DNA of 64,000 nucleotides, taken from assembly GCF_000963885.1 (NCBI RefSeq), contig NZ_BALE01000038.1:62001-126000 (forward strand). Reading direction: 5' to 3'. The DNA comes from Tanticharoenia sakaeratensis NBRC 103193 (GTDB lineage Bacteria; Pseudomonadota; Alphaproteobacteria; Acetobacterales; Acetobacteraceae). Shown here in pieces: positions 35,621 to 47,372 of the stretch. How positions within the stretch are numbered: position 1 is the stretch's first letter; each line of letters begins with the position of its first letter. The position numbers and the translations under genes were made by a program. The notes below the pieces were generated by a model, which ran no database searches, had not been told where the DNA came from, and saw nothing but the letters and a program-made list of their open reading frames with translations.

Positions 35621-37771
35621 ATGCGCGGCTGGGCCTCCGGGCTCGCCAGCGCATGGCCGAAACGAAAGTCTGGCGGGTTCCGTTGGCTCTACGCGCCGTC
35701 GCCTCAGGCATTCGGGTTCGCACTGCGCAACACGGCGGCGTCGTTCCTGGCCCTGGGCATCGCGCTCTGGATGGAACTCGACTCGCCCGTCTGGGCGGTG
35801 ATGACGGTCTGGGCCGTTGCGCAGAACACGCGCGGCGAAAGCCTCTCCAAGGCACGCTGGCGTATCGTCGGCACGTTTCTGGGCGCATTCGGCGCCGTTG
35901 GAATCGTTGCGGCCTTCCCCCAGGCGCCTTGGCTCTTCTTCCCGACTGTGGCGCTCTGGGTTGGCATCTGCTCGGGCTTTGCGACCTTCGTCAGCAATTT
36001 CCGGTCCTACGCGCTGGTGCTCGCGGGGTATACCTGCGCGATCATTGCAATGGACGCGGCGTCCAACCCGGACAACGTGTTCTTTATCGCCGTCTCGCGC
36101 ACGACCTACATTATCCTCGGCGTCGTCTGCGAGGCTCTGATGGGGATGATCTTCGCCCAGGGACAGGAGCGCGAGGCGCGGCGCGAGGTGCGTCGCAAGC
36201 TGCTGTCGGCGCTGAGTCTCGTCAGCAATGCCCTGGCCGACATCCTGACCCAGACCGACGGCGCCTGGCGCGAGGCGCGCAGCCTGTTCGGCACCATCCT
36301 CACGATCAACAGCGAGATCGAGTTTTCCGAAGTCGAAATGGGTCCGCATGGGCACGAGGGCGACCACGCCCGCGCTGCCCTGGCGGCCGTATCCATCCTG
36401 CTGTCGCGCGGGTTCGGCATGGCGACCCGCATCGCAACGCTCGACGTCAGCAGCGGCGTGTTCCAGACCACCGCAAGCCATGCGGCCACGCTGCTTCGTT
36501 CCCTGCCCGCGCGTCTGCGCCGCACCGAGGAAGTGCCGGGACTCCTCGCCTCGCTCCATGCACTGCGCGACGAATGCCGCCTGCGCACCGTCTGGCTGGA
36601 CGATGACGGCCTGACGCCGCTTCCAGATGATCGTGCGCCGTCGGCGATCGACGAGCGCGCGGTACACGTGGCGCTGGGAGAAATCCTGCTCGACATGGAA
36701 ACGGCCGTCACGGAATACGAGGCGAGCACCCATCATATCAGCGGCGATCACTTCCACTTTCGCCTGCAATCCCATCGCGATCCGCGCGCGGCCATCGACA
36801 ATGGCATTCGCGCCTTTGCCGCCGTCCTGATCACCGCGCTGTTCTACGAGGTGACCGCCTGGCCCAACGGGCTCGGGTTCATTGCGATCACCTCGCTCGT
36901 GTGCGGCCTGTTCGCCACGCGCGAAAACCCCGTTCTGGGCACGGTCGTATTCCTGAGAGGCGCCATCTGGGCCGCGATCATTGCGGGCGTGCTGGCCCTG
37001 TGGATCACACCGAGCTTCAGCTACTTCGAAAGTCTGATCCCCACGGTCGGCATCGCCCTGTTCTTCTGCGGCCTTGCAAAATTCAACCCGTCCACTGCAG
37101 GAGCCGCAGCAGCCTTCGGCCTGCTGATGCCGGACATGCTGGCGATCGAGAACCACCATCGCATCAACGAGATCGCATTCATGAACGGCGCCATGTCGGT
37201 CGTGTTCGCCAATGTGGTCGCGACACTCGTCTTCCGGCTTGTCCTGCCGTTCGATCCCAATGCCGAGCGGCTCCGCCTGCGACGGCAGATGCTGTCGGAG
37301 CTTCGCGCGCTCTGCCACATGCGGATCCCGCCACGGACGTCCTCCTGGATCGGACGCAACATCGACCGCTTCGCGCGACTGATCCGTCATGCGGGACCGA
37401 AGCCCACGCGCCTGATCGAGGACTATCTGGAAGGCACGCTGGCGGTCCTGACGATCGGTCTCAACGTGATCCGGCTGCGCACCGTGATGGGCCGCGATCA
37501 TCTCCCGGCTTCGGCGCGACGGGCGGTCGATCTGCTGCTGATCCGCATGGAGCGCTCGACCGGCCGGCATGTGAGTGCCGCAGTTTCGGCCCAGCGGACG
37601 CTTTCGCGCCTGCGGGCTCTTGAAGCGGCCGAGCCTGATCATATCGTGCGGCTGGAGCTGACACGGGCGCTGACCTACGTCGTCGTGATCGCGCACGCGC
37701 TGCAGGCCAACAGCGCCTTCCTCGACGAAAAACATCCATTCCGGGGCAATCCCCGGACGATAACGGCCTGA
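35621..37771 (+). CDS. FUSC-family (AaeB-like) aromatic-acid/fusaric-acid efflux protein
   Basis: The 716-residue inner-membrane protein has two membrane halves (about residues 40-175 and 415-560), each with several helices. A cytoplasmic domain of about 200 residues lies between them, and a C-terminal helical domain follows. This is the FUSC architecture. PVWAVMTVWAVAQNTRGESLSKARWRIVGTFLG is the typical first repeat. Such proteins export aromatic carboxylic acids or fusaric acid. The usual HlyD-like partner is not adjacent. ATG 35621 is chosen over TTG 35597. The guanine deaminase gene begins three bases later. Confidence 0.87.
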   Translation: MRGWASGLASAWPKRKSGGFRWLYAPSPQAFGFALRNTAASFLALGIALWMELDSPVWAVMTVWAVAQNTRGESLSKARWRIVGTFLGAFGAVGIVAAFPQAPWLFFPTVALWVGICSGFATFVSNFRSYALVLAGYTCAIIAMDAASNPDNVFFIAVSRTTYIILGVVCEALMGMIFAQGQEREARREVRRKLLSALSLVSNALADILTQTDGAWREARSLFGTILTINSEIEFSEVEMGPHGHEGDHARAALAAVSILLSRGFGMATRIATLDVSSGVFQTTASHAATLLRSLPARLRRTEEVPGLLASLHALRDECRLRTVWLDDDGLTPLPDDRAPSAIDERAVHVALGEILLDMETAVTEYEASTHHISGDHFHFRLQSHRDPRAAIDNGIRAFAAVLITALFYEVTAWPNGLGFIAITSLVCGLFATRENPVLGTVVFLRGAIWAAIIAGVLALWITPSFSYFESLIPTVGIALFFCGLAKFNPSTAGAAAAFGLLMPDMLAIENHHRINEIAFMNGAMSVVFANVVATLVFRLVLPFDPNAERLRLRRQMLSELRALCHMRIPPRTSSWIGRNIDRFARLIRHAGPKPTRLIEDYLEGTLAVLTIGLNVIRLRTVMGRDHLPASARRAVDLLLIRMERSTGRHVSAAVSAQRTLSRLRALEAAEPDHIVRLELTRALTYVVVIAHALQANSAFLDEKHPFRGNPRTITA

Positions 37772-37773
37772 CC

Positions 37774-39102
37774 ATGACGCAATGCGCACTCCGGGGCCCG
37801 GCCGTAACGTTTGCCGCCAACCCGTTCGAAATCCCCCCGGACGAGGCCCTCGTCTATGAATCCGACGCGCTGATCGTCATCGACAACGGCCGTATCACCG
37901 CGTTCGGCGCATTCGATTCGACCAGGGACGCCCTGGCCCCTGGGACACGGGTTGCCCACTATCCGGACAAGCTGATCAGCGCCGCGCTGATCGATACGCA
38001 TGTGCATTACCCGCAACTGCCGATCATCGCATCCTACGGCGAGCAGTTGCTGGCCTGGCTCGAGCGCTACGTTTTCCCGGCAGAACGGCGTCTCGAGGAT
38101 CCGGCCTACGCCGCGCGGCTTGCCGGAACATTCCTGGATTCGCTCCTGAGTTCAGGCACCACGACCGCCGCCGTTTATTGCACCGTCCATCCACAGTCGG
38201 TCGATGCGTTCTTCACGGAATCGGCTCGTCGCAACACGCGCATGATCGCGGGCAAGGTCCTGATGGACCGCAATGCCCCCGAATGGCTCCGGGACGATGT
38301 CACGACCGGCCATGACGACAGCGCGGCCCTGATCGCGCGATGGCACGGCAATGGCCGCCAGCTCTACGCCGTCACGCCGCGCTTTGCGCCGACCAGCACC
38401 GAAGCGCAGCTCGAGGCGGCGGGTGCGCTGCTGGCACGGGACGAGACGCTGTTTCTGCAAACCCATCTTCTCGAAAACAAGGCCGAAGAAGCATGGGTCA
38501 AGACGCTGTTCCCGCAGCGTGCGTCCTATCTCGATGTCTATGATCACGCAGGCCTCGTCCGGCCGCGTAGCATTTTCGGCCATGCGGTCCATGCGACCGA
38601 GGGCGATTTCGACCGCTGCCACCATGCAGGGTGTGCCGTCGCCCATTGCCCTGCCTCCAATCTGTTCCTTGGAAGCGGGCATTTTCCGCTGTTCGACGCT
38701 CTCCGTCGGGATCGGCCGGTCAAGGTCGGGCTGGGCAGCGATGTCGCGGGCGGCAATACGCTGTCGATGCTGAAGGTCGCAGCCGACGGCTACAAGGTCG
38801 CCCAGATCCTCGGGCACAGCCTGCACCCGGTGCAGGCGCTATGGCTGGCGACAGCGGGGGCTGCCGAGGCGCTTGGTCTCGAGCGGCACATCGGGCGAAT
38901 CGCGGCCGGCATGGAAGCCGATCTCGTGGTCTTCGATCCGCATGCGACGCCGGTCCAGCGCCTGAGAACCGCGCAGGCGGAGAACATCGACGACGTGCTC
39001 TTCAGCCTGCTTCTGCTGGGCGATGAACGCAGCGTCGCTGCGACATACGTCGCGGGAGACCGTGTCTTCTCGCGCGAGACCGGAATGCGCTCCGGAATGT
39101 GA
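37774..39102 (+). CDS. guaD: Guanine deaminase
   Basis: The 442-residue amidohydrolase converts guanine to xanthine and ammonia. Zinc ligands and active-site motifs are in place: DTHVHYPQ, QTHLLEN, GHAVHATEGD, HCPASNLFLGSGHF and GLGSDVAGG. The length fits bacterial GuaD. It follows the FUSC gene by 2 bases, so the two are probably cotranscribed. A link between purine salvage and the exporter is possible but unproven. No xanthine dehydrogenase genes are nearby. Confidence 0.93.
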   Translation: MTQCALRGPAVTFAANPFEIPPDEALVYESDALIVIDNGRITAFGAFDSTRDALAPGTRVAHYPDKLISAALIDTHVHYPQLPIIASYGEQLLAWLERYVFPAERRLEDPAYAARLAGTFLDSLLSSGTTTAAVYCTVHPQSVDAFFTESARRNTRMIAGKVLMDRNAPEWLRDDVTTGHDDSAALIARWHGNGRQLYAVTPRFAPTSTEAQLEAAGALLARDETLFLQTHLLENKAEEAWVKTLFPQRASYLDVYDHAGLVRPRSIFGHAVHATEGDFDRCHHAGCAVAHCPASNLFLGSGHFPLFDALRRDRPVKVGLGSDVAGGNTLSMLKVAADGYKVAQILGHSLHPVQALWLATAGAAEALGLERHIGRIAAGMEADLVVFDPHATPVQRLRTAQAENIDDVLFSLLLLGDERSVAATYVAGDRVFSRETGMRSGM

Positions 39103-39162
39103 CTTTCCCTGTGCCCTGCCTCGCCTTCAGAGTCAGGGAGGCAAGACACAAGGACCGCATCC

Positions 39163-39468
39163 ATGTACGATATGAAGAACCTCGGTCAGCTCAAGGCGCT
39201 CGATGAAGGCGCACCGGAGGCGATGAAGGCGTTCTGGGCATTCAACAATGCCGCCTTCGCCGAGGGCGCCCTTCCCAAACTGACCAAGGAACTGATCGCC
39301 CTGGGCGTCGCAATGGCTACCCAGTGCCCCTACTGCATCGCCCTGCACACCAGCGCGGCGCGCGATGCGGGCGCCACAGACGCTCAACTCGCCGAAGCAG
39401 CCCTGGTCTCGGCCGCGATCCGTGCCGGTGGTGCCGTGACGCACGCCACCCACATGTTCGCCAAGTAA
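39163..39468 (+). CDS. AhpD-like/carboxymuconolactone decarboxylase-family protein
   Basis: The 101-residue protein has the CMD-domain redox motif CPYCIALH (Cys55, Cys58, His62), as in AhpD-type alkylhydroperoxidases. Such proteins are peroxidase helpers using a thiol pair, and usually form multimers. AAGGA lies 8 bases before the ATG. It lies 60 bases after guaD and may be in the same transcript. The actual substrate is unknown. Confidence 0.88.
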   Translation: MYDMKNLGQLKALDEGAPEAMKAFWAFNNAAFAEGALPKLTKELIALGVAMATQCPYCIALHTSAARDAGATDAQLAEAALVSAAIRAGGAVTHATHMFAK

Positions 39469-39474
39469 GGCGCG

Positions 39475-40593
39475 CTACTCGCCCGGCCCGTCCACGGCCA
39501 GACGTCCGATCGCGGGATCGTCGGTGAAGAACCCGTCGAGCCCGAGATCGAGATAGGCGCGGATCTCCGCAATCGAGCCTGCGATGTTGCGCGCGTTCAT
39601 GCCCGAATGGTCGCGCAGCTGAGCCGGAAGAAACGTGTTTTCCGGACGCGCCGTATAGGAATGAACCAGCAGGCCGGCGCGATGCGCGTCGGCTACCAGC
39701 GTGCTTGGCGCACCCCACGCCCCATTTGCATCGCGCGGGATCAGATCCGTGTTGGACGGACCGATCACGTCAGCGTACGCCCGCACCGCTGTCAGCCCAC
39801 GTGGTGTCATGAGATCGCCGAAGGTCGTGTGGCCCGCAGCCGCCGCGATATCAGGCGGAATCTGACTGCGTTCGCCCATCAGAAGCATGATCCGGGCCTG
39901 CGGATTGATCCGCTTCACCTCTCCGCCGATCCGCTTGATGTTGGCGGTCTCGAAGGACTGGACCTCGAGCGGCGCCTGCCGGGTGTAGTCGTGCGCCGCG
40001 ATGGTCTCGAGGAACGTCTTCTCGGGGTCGAACCCGAGCCCATGGAAGTGGGTCGAGTTCTTGATCTCGGGGATGATGCCGATCACCCGCCCGCGTGCTG
40101 CGGATTCCGCCGCCACGAAATCGATCATCTCGACGAAGGTCGGCACATCGAAGCGGTCGTCGTAACGGGTGTTGTGCGACCGAATCTGTGGCAGACGTTC
40201 GCGCGCCCGCAGGGTCTTGAGTTCGGCGAGCGTGAAGTCCGTAGTGAACCAGCCGGTCTCGGCCTTGCCGTCGATCGTCATTGTGCGACGGCGGGCGGCG
40301 AAGTCCGGACGATCCGAGACATCCGTCGTGGCCGCGATATTGCTCTCGTGCCGACAGACGAGCACGCCGTCCTTGGTCGGCACCAGGTCGGGCTCGACGT
40401 AATCGGCGCCGTCCTGGATTGCCTTGGCGTATGAGCCCAGCGTGTGCTCGGGGCGAAGCGCGGACGCTCCCCGGTGGCCGATCACAAGCGGGCGCGGGCT
40501 CAGCATGGGCGCCGCGCGCACCCCCCGACCGGCGAACGAGCCGGTTACGGTCAGGCTACCTGCTGCGAGAAGTATGGAGCGTCTGTTCAACAT
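39475..40593 (-). CDS. glpQ: Periplasmic glycerophosphodiester phosphodiesterase
   Basis: The 372-residue protein begins with a signal peptide (LNRRSILLAAGSLTVTG, possibly Tat-dependent given RRSILL). The GDPD domain follows, with GHRGASALRPEHT and EPDLVPTKDGVLVCRHE holding the catalytic His and metal-binding acids, then IPEIKN and GLDGFFTDDP. It releases glycerol-3-phosphate from glycerophosphodiesters in the periplasm. I chose ATG 40593; a GTG at 40629 would overlap the TonB receptor gene. It lies 22 bases after that receptor, suggesting uptake and breakdown in one operon. Confidence 0.9.
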   Translation of the reverse strand: MLNRRSILLAAGSLTVTGSFAGRGVRAAPMLSPRPLVIGHRGASALRPEHTLGSYAKAIQDGADYVEPDLVPTKDGVLVCRHESNIAATTDVSDRPDFAARRRTMTIDGKAETGWFTTDFTLAELKTLRARERLPQIRSHNTRYDDRFDVPTFVEMIDFVAAESAARGRVIGIIPEIKNSTHFHGLGFDPEKTFLETIAAHDYTRQAPLEVQSFETANIKRIGGEVKRINPQARIMLLMGERSQIPPDIAAAAGHTTFGDLMTPRGLTAVRAYADVIGPSNTDLIPRDANGAWGAPSTLVADAHRAGLLVHSYTARPENTFLPAQLRDHSGMNARNIAGSIAEIRAYLDLGLDGFFTDDPAIGRLAVDGPGE

Positions 40594-40615
40594 GGATCGG
40601 TTTCGGCCCTGCGGT

Positions 40616-43003
40616 TCAGAAGGATGCACTCAATGTCAGGAAATACATGCGGGGCATGATCGGATAGGCGGTGAACTGTCCGGAAGCCTGCGTCGTGCTG
40701 ATCGTCGACCAGCCGCGATCGTTCGTCAGGTTGGTGATGTTGCCCTGCACCTTTAGTGCCGCGACATGCGGAATGCCCCGGATCGTATATCCCGCATTGA
40801 CGCCGAACAGCGCGTAGGGCGAGGCCCAGAGATCGTTCGTATATGTCGCGTAGCGCTTGCCGATCACATCGCCGGTGAACTGCCCGTAGAACGGGCCCCA
40901 GGTGGTTGTCGCGACGAACTTCTCGGCCCAGGCGGGATTGCCCGCGACATTCCTGCCGGCGGTATGGACCACCGTGCTACCGGTCACATAATTATCGTTG
41001 TAGACCGACTTGTTGTAGCTCAGCGCGTTGTAGAACGAGAAATGCGGGCCGAACTGGGCCGTGAACGAGAAGTCCATCCCATCGGTATCGACTGATCCCA
41101 CGTTCGTCAGGATCGTCGCGGACCCGATGATGGATGACAGGACCTGCGTCGTGGATACTGCGATCAGCCGGTTCGAGTAATGGACGTGATAGTACTCGAG
41201 CTGTCCGTCGATCCCGGTCAGCGGTCCGAGGTCGAGCCGGCGGCCGTGTGTCCGGAAGCCCGTCTCGTAAGCCCAGGCCGTTTCGGGCTCGCCGTTGTTC
41301 TTGAAATTGTTGAAGGCGACCTGACTGGTCACACCCCATGGCGTTGCATTGCCGTAGCCCGCCGCCTGGAAGCTGCGCATGTTCTCCTGGATGTTCGCGA
41401 ACCACTGTTCGTGTTTCGTGAAGTTCCAGACCGCGCCGAATGCCGGCAGGAACGGCTTCACTGCGGCGATCGTCCCGCCCGGCACGGTCACGGCGTTCGC
41501 CGGTGACAGCGAACCCGGGATCGCGGCGACGGGGAGCGTGCCGTTCGTATAGACAAGCTCGGATTTGAACCCGGCGTTCAGCGTGAAGGCTTTCGAGATC
41601 TGCCAGCTGTCCTGCAGATGCGTGACGAAGGTGTTGGTGTAGAAATTGTTGGTGTACTGATCGACCAGCGCGTTCTGCTGACGATCATACGGCGATGTGG
41701 GATCCGAGGCATCGAGCGCATACCAGCGGCGCGCCTGGGTGTTGTTGTTGCGCTCATACCAGCCGCCGACTTCCATCGTATGGTTGCCGAGGTGATAGGT
41801 CAGCGCGGTCTGCACGCCGCCGCGATTGTCCCAGTATTCGGTGGTGCGCGTCGCATACTGCGATCCACCGAACACCGTGTTGAGGTCCTGTCCCGGATAA
41901 TAGGCCGAGAACAGCGCAGGCAGGCCGGCTGCCGTGATCGGACCCGCAACGACGCCCTCACCCAGATCGTGGTGATAGTAGAACTGTGTGTTCCAGTGTA
42001 GGGCATCGGAAAAATCGTGCGACCACGCGAGGTAGGTCAGGAAATCCTCGCGCTGCGCGTCGGAGTAGTAGTTACGATAGTTGAGGCCTGCAGCCTTGTA
42101 GGCCGCCGAGTTGATGTATGACTCTGCATAGGCGAAGTTCGGATAGGTGAACGGCCGCTTGTAGAGCCCGTAGCCGCTCGGCAGCGTGATGGAATCCTCA
42201 TTCGGCTCGACCTTGTCGGACCAGTCGAAGAAATACGTGAGCTTGTCGCGCTCGCCCTGATGCAGGAACTTCAGGTTGACCTGGTTGCCGCCCTGATGCC
42301 CGGCAAAGTCCCATGCGCGTGCATCCTGTCGTGCCCAGGAAATGTAGGCCGAATTCCCGTTGCCGAAATCGCCCGTGTCCACCCGGGCGAATGTGCGGAA
42401 CGTCGAGAAACTGCCGAAGGTCTGGTTGAGCTGCCCACCCGCATGATGCAGCGGGTCCTGCGTCAGGAACTGCAGCGTGCCGCCGAGATTGGAGGTGGAC
42501 GCCGTGCCGAGCGCACCTGCGCCTGTCGCAACCGAAGCAGCTGCCATGTTCTCGGAAATTCCGGCGCGTTGCGGCGACAGCCCGTTGTAATTGCCATAGG
42601 ACTGATCGCCGAGCGGCACGCCGTCGAGCGTGTAGCCGAGCTGGTTCTGGTTGAAGCCATGGATGAACAGCGAGGCGTTCTGCTCGTTGTTTCCCCATGG
42701 ATCAGCGTCGTTGTAGATCACGCCCGGCAGGATCTCGAGCGCCTTGACCGGGTTGATCCCCGGCAGCAGCCGCTGCATCTCCACGCGGCCGACGCTCTGC
42801 TCGGACCGTGATCGCCGTGCTGTCGCAACGATCTGTTCCTGTTGAGGTGTTGCCTGCTTCTGGCTCGCACCGCTGCGTGCCTTGTGCGCTGCCGGATGCC
42901 CGGCCGCTCCTTTTCGCTCAGGCTGGCCTGCATCGGGTGCGGCCAGCGCCGTCGAGCCCGAAAGGACGGCCAAAGCCATGACGCCACGAGTAAGTTTCAA
43001 CAT
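40616..43003 (-). CDS. TonB-dependent outer membrane receptor
   Basis: The 795-residue protein has a signal peptide (LKLTRGVMALAVLSGSTALAA), a plug domain (MQRLLPGINPVKALEILPGVIY, LGYTLDGVPLGDQ) and a long beta-barrel of aromatic-rich strands ending in a C-terminal Phe (TLSASF), as needed for barrel assembly. No STN signalling domain is present. The ligand is unknown. Pairing with the phosphodiesterase suggests a phosphate-containing or phospholipid-derived compound, an inference only. It is the first gene of its operon. Confidence 0.92.
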   Translation of the reverse strand: MLKLTRGVMALAVLSGSTALAAPDAGQPERKGAAGHPAAHKARSGASQKQATPQQEQIVATARRSRSEQSVGRVEMQRLLPGINPVKALEILPGVIYNDADPWGNNEQNASLFIHGFNQNQLGYTLDGVPLGDQSYGNYNGLSPQRAGISENMAAASVATGAGALGTASTSNLGGTLQFLTQDPLHHAGGQLNQTFGSFSTFRTFARVDTGDFGNGNSAYISWARQDARAWDFAGHQGGNQVNLKFLHQGERDKLTYFFDWSDKVEPNEDSITLPSGYGLYKRPFTYPNFAYAESYINSAAYKAAGLNYRNYYSDAQREDFLTYLAWSHDFSDALHWNTQFYYHHDLGEGVVAGPITAAGLPALFSAYYPGQDLNTVFGGSQYATRTTEYWDNRGGVQTALTYHLGNHTMEVGGWYERNNNTQARRWYALDASDPTSPYDRQQNALVDQYTNNFYTNTFVTHLQDSWQISKAFTLNAGFKSELVYTNGTLPVAAIPGSLSPANAVTVPGGTIAAVKPFLPAFGAVWNFTKHEQWFANIQENMRSFQAAGYGNATPWGVTSQVAFNNFKNNGEPETAWAYETGFRTHGRRLDLGPLTGIDGQLEYYHVHYSNRLIAVSTTQVLSSIIGSATILTNVGSVDTDGMDFSFTAQFGPHFSFYNALSYNKSVYNDNYVTGSTVVHTAGRNVAGNPAWAEKFVATTTWGPFYGQFTGDVIGKRYATYTNDLWASPYALFGVNAGYTIRGIPHVAALKVQGNITNLTNDRGWSTISTTQASGQFTAYPIMPRMYFLTLSASF

Positions 43004-43102
43004 CTGCGCGTGATCCCACCGTCTTCTTGCGACGGCGGAACTTAATCAGGGCACGCTCACGCGTCCGTGAAACTTCAATGACGGCTCAGAGCTTGTGGCT
43101 GA

Positions 43103-43468
43103 TCAGCCACGAGAGAAAAGGAACCGCACGGCGACGTAGCCCAGGCCCACGACCTGGATAAAGCTCTCGACCGTCACGGCATTGATGAACCAGCCGTATT
43201 TCTGAAAATCCAGAATGCCGAAGCCAACCATGAACGTGAGCGCCACGTTCGTCAGGATCGATGTGCTGATCCAGACGATGATCCAGCGTGACCAAGTATC
43301 ACGCAGGCTGAAGAAGCGCTGACGCCCGTCGAGCTCGACGATTTCCTGCTCGGATCGGTCAAGCTGTCGCTGTTTGGTGGCACTTTCGCTCGACAGGCTG
43401 ATCGGCGTGGCACGGACGGCATCACGGGACGGGAATGAACGAGCGTCATCCCGCTGCCCGCTGAACAC
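43103..43468 (-). CDS. Two-helix membrane protein of unknown function, partner of the ImmA-like gene
   Basis: From GTG 43468, with AGGGG 6 bases upstream, the product has 121 residues. A TTG at 43504 that overlaps the previous stop is the alternative. A polar, mostly Ser/Arg/Glu N-terminal half (to about residue 57) is followed by two hydrophobic helices, WIIVWISTSILTNVALTFMV and FINAVTVESFIQVVGLGYVA. The short C-terminus is basic. I do not recognise the family. It lies 32 bases after the ImmA-like gene on the same strand and is presumably cotranscribed. The polar half could be a substrate or binding region for the peptidase. Confidence 0.65.
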   Translation of the reverse strand: MFSGQRDDARSFPSRDAVRATPISLSSESATKQRQLDRSEQEIVELDGRQRFFSLRDTWSRWIIVWISTSILTNVALTFMVGFGILDFQKYGWFINAVTVESFIQVVGLGYVAVRFLFSRG

Positions 43469-43500
43469 GTTCTCCCCTCGCGGGCGATCGTGCTCGTCCC

Positions 43501-43983
43501 TCAATGGTTGAGACGATTGCGGATGACGTCTTCCGACACACCGAATGCGCGCGCCAGTTCACGGACGGTGGCAATGTCCCGATACCGCTTCAGCATGGCA
43601 TCGGGCACGAGAAGATGGGCCGCGAAGGCATCCGCCTCGCGTTCCTCTTCCGGCTTCTCGTCCGCGTAGGTGTTGCGGCGCAGCATGATCCGGTAGTCGG
43701 GCGATTCGGTATAGGCCCGGTGCAGGATGTAATGGCCAAGCTCGTGCGCGATCGTGAAGATCTGCCGCGCGCCGGAGGTATCGCGATTGACCACGATGCG
43801 CTTGTGCTCCGGCTCGATATATCCGGACACGATTTCCCGAAGCTCGTCCGGAAACTCGGCATAGACGACTTCGAGCCCGACCTGCGCTGCAATCTGTTCG
43901 GGATCGACAGGAGGGCGAAGAATGCCCTGATCCGCGATGATCTTCTCTGCCCGCGCTGCTACCTGCCTGTAGTCCACCAACAC
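43501..43983 (-). CDS. ImmA/IrrE-family metallopeptidase
   Basis: The 160-residue zinc peptidase has HELGH (residues 80-84) and the third ligand Glu in EREADAFAAHLLVP (about 116). The C-terminal LARAFGVSEDVIRNRL looks like a helix-turn-helix-type helix pair. ImmA and IrrE cleave a repressor to turn on genes after stress or a cell-cell signal. No repressor gene is adjacent here. The start is uncertain: GTG 43983 fits the predicted transcript start and has GGGA 6 bases upstream, while TTG 44010 would leave almost no leader. Downstream comes a two-helix membrane protein. Confidence 0.85.
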   Translation of the reverse strand: MLVDYRQVAARAEKIIADQGILRPPVDPEQIAAQVGLEVVYAEFPDELREIVSGYIEPEHKRIVVNRDTSGARQIFTIAHELGHYILHRAYTESPDYRIMLRRNTYADEKPEEEREADAFAAHLLVPDAMLKRYRDIATVRELARAFGVSEDVIRNRLNH

Positions 43984-44029
43984 GCCATATCCCGATCGAC
44001 CATTCGACAACCCGAGTGGATCGGTGCGC

Positions 44030-44058
44030 TATATAGCGGAAATACAGCAATTTTTCAA
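44030..44058 (-). promoter_or_regulatory. Near-consensus sigma-70 promoter of the ImmA-like operon
   Basis: On the minus strand TTGAAA (44053-44058) and TATATA (44030-44035) are exactly 17 bases apart. Transcription would begin near 44022, about 40 bases before GTG 43983. This is the best match to the sigma-70 consensus seen in the window and is AT-rich compared with its surroundings. Confidence 0.7.
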
Positions 44059-44120
44059 GATTGGGGCGACTGCAGGCCAGTGCAGAGACACGTTTCGGAC
44101 AGGAAACGCATCGCGATACA

Positions 44121-44210
<90 letters not shown>

Positions 44211-44237
44211 GTTGATGTGGCCTGGTCGTTGGGCGGC

Positions 44238-44266
44238 CTTATACGGAGCTGTTTGAAACCGCGCAA
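44238..44266 (-). promoter_or_regulatory. Candidate promoter of tRNA-Ser
   Basis: On the minus strand TTGCGC (44261-44266) and TATAAG (44238-44243) are 17 bases apart. Transcription would start about 20 bases before the tRNA 5' end. Confidence 0.5.
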
Positions 44267-44307
44267 GCCACCTTCGCGACAATCAGCACCCTGCGAGGGG
44301 ATAAAGA

Positions 44308-44336
44308 TTGACGCAGGCGCTGCCCGTCCGCTAGGA
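44308..44336 (+). promoter_or_regulatory. Candidate promoter of rplU-rpmA
   Basis: TTGACG (44308-44313) is followed by GCTAGGA (44330-44336). The spacing is 16-17 bases depending on where the -10 hexamer is drawn. Both match common alphaproteobacterial housekeeping elements. The leader to rplU would be about 120 bases. Confidence 0.5.
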
Positions 44337-44464
44337 AGCGCGCCTTGCCGTAACCATACGTGCGCCCGAACGGCGTGCGGTGGGCTATGGCCAATGACAA
44401 AAAGCATCTGGGTCTGACCGGGAACACGCGGCGGGCCACGAGATCGGACGAAAGAGACATAACG

Positions 44465-44779
44465 ATGTTCGCAGTCATCCGCACGGGCGGAAAGCAGTAT
44501 CGCGTCGCACCGAATGCGACGCTCAAGGTCGAGAAGCTGGAAGCCGAAGCCGGCAGCACCGTGACCTTCTCGGAAGTTCTGGCCCTCGGCAACGACGCGG
44601 GTCTGTCGATCGGCGCGCCGCTGGTCGAAGGCGCAACGGTGACAGCAACCGTCATCGCCCAGGACCGTCTGGCCAAGGTCATCATCTTCAAGAAGCGCCG
44701 CCGGCAGAACAGCCGTCGCAAGAACGGCCATCGCCAGCCCGTCACCGTGCTGCGCATCGACGCGATCAACGCCGCCTGA
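44465..44779 (+). CDS. rplU: 50S ribosomal protein L21
   Basis: The 104-residue protein begins [25 protein letters not shown], standard for L21, and contains the basic stretch [20 protein letters not shown]. It binds 23S rRNA. It is the first gene of rplU-rpmA-(obgE-proB), a widely conserved order. An in-frame upstream ATG would lengthen it into the leader and was not used. Confidence 0.96.
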   Translation: MFAVIRTGGKQYRVAPNATLKVEKLEAEAGSTVTFSEVLALGNDAGLSIGAPLVEGATVTATVIAQDRLAKVIIFKKRRRQNSRRKNGHRQPVTVLRIDAINAA

Positions 44780-44808
44780 ACCGACCCGGACATTAGGAGA
44801 CACATCCC

Positions 44809-47353
<2,545 letters not shown>

Positions 47354-47372
47354 CAGCGCGACGACGCCCGGG

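Noticed and set aside
35504-37789. A long open frame of about 760 codons on the minus strand opposite the FUSC gene
   Set aside because: No family resemblance, composition typical of an antisense frame in GC-rich DNA, and the plus-strand protein has a clear architecture.
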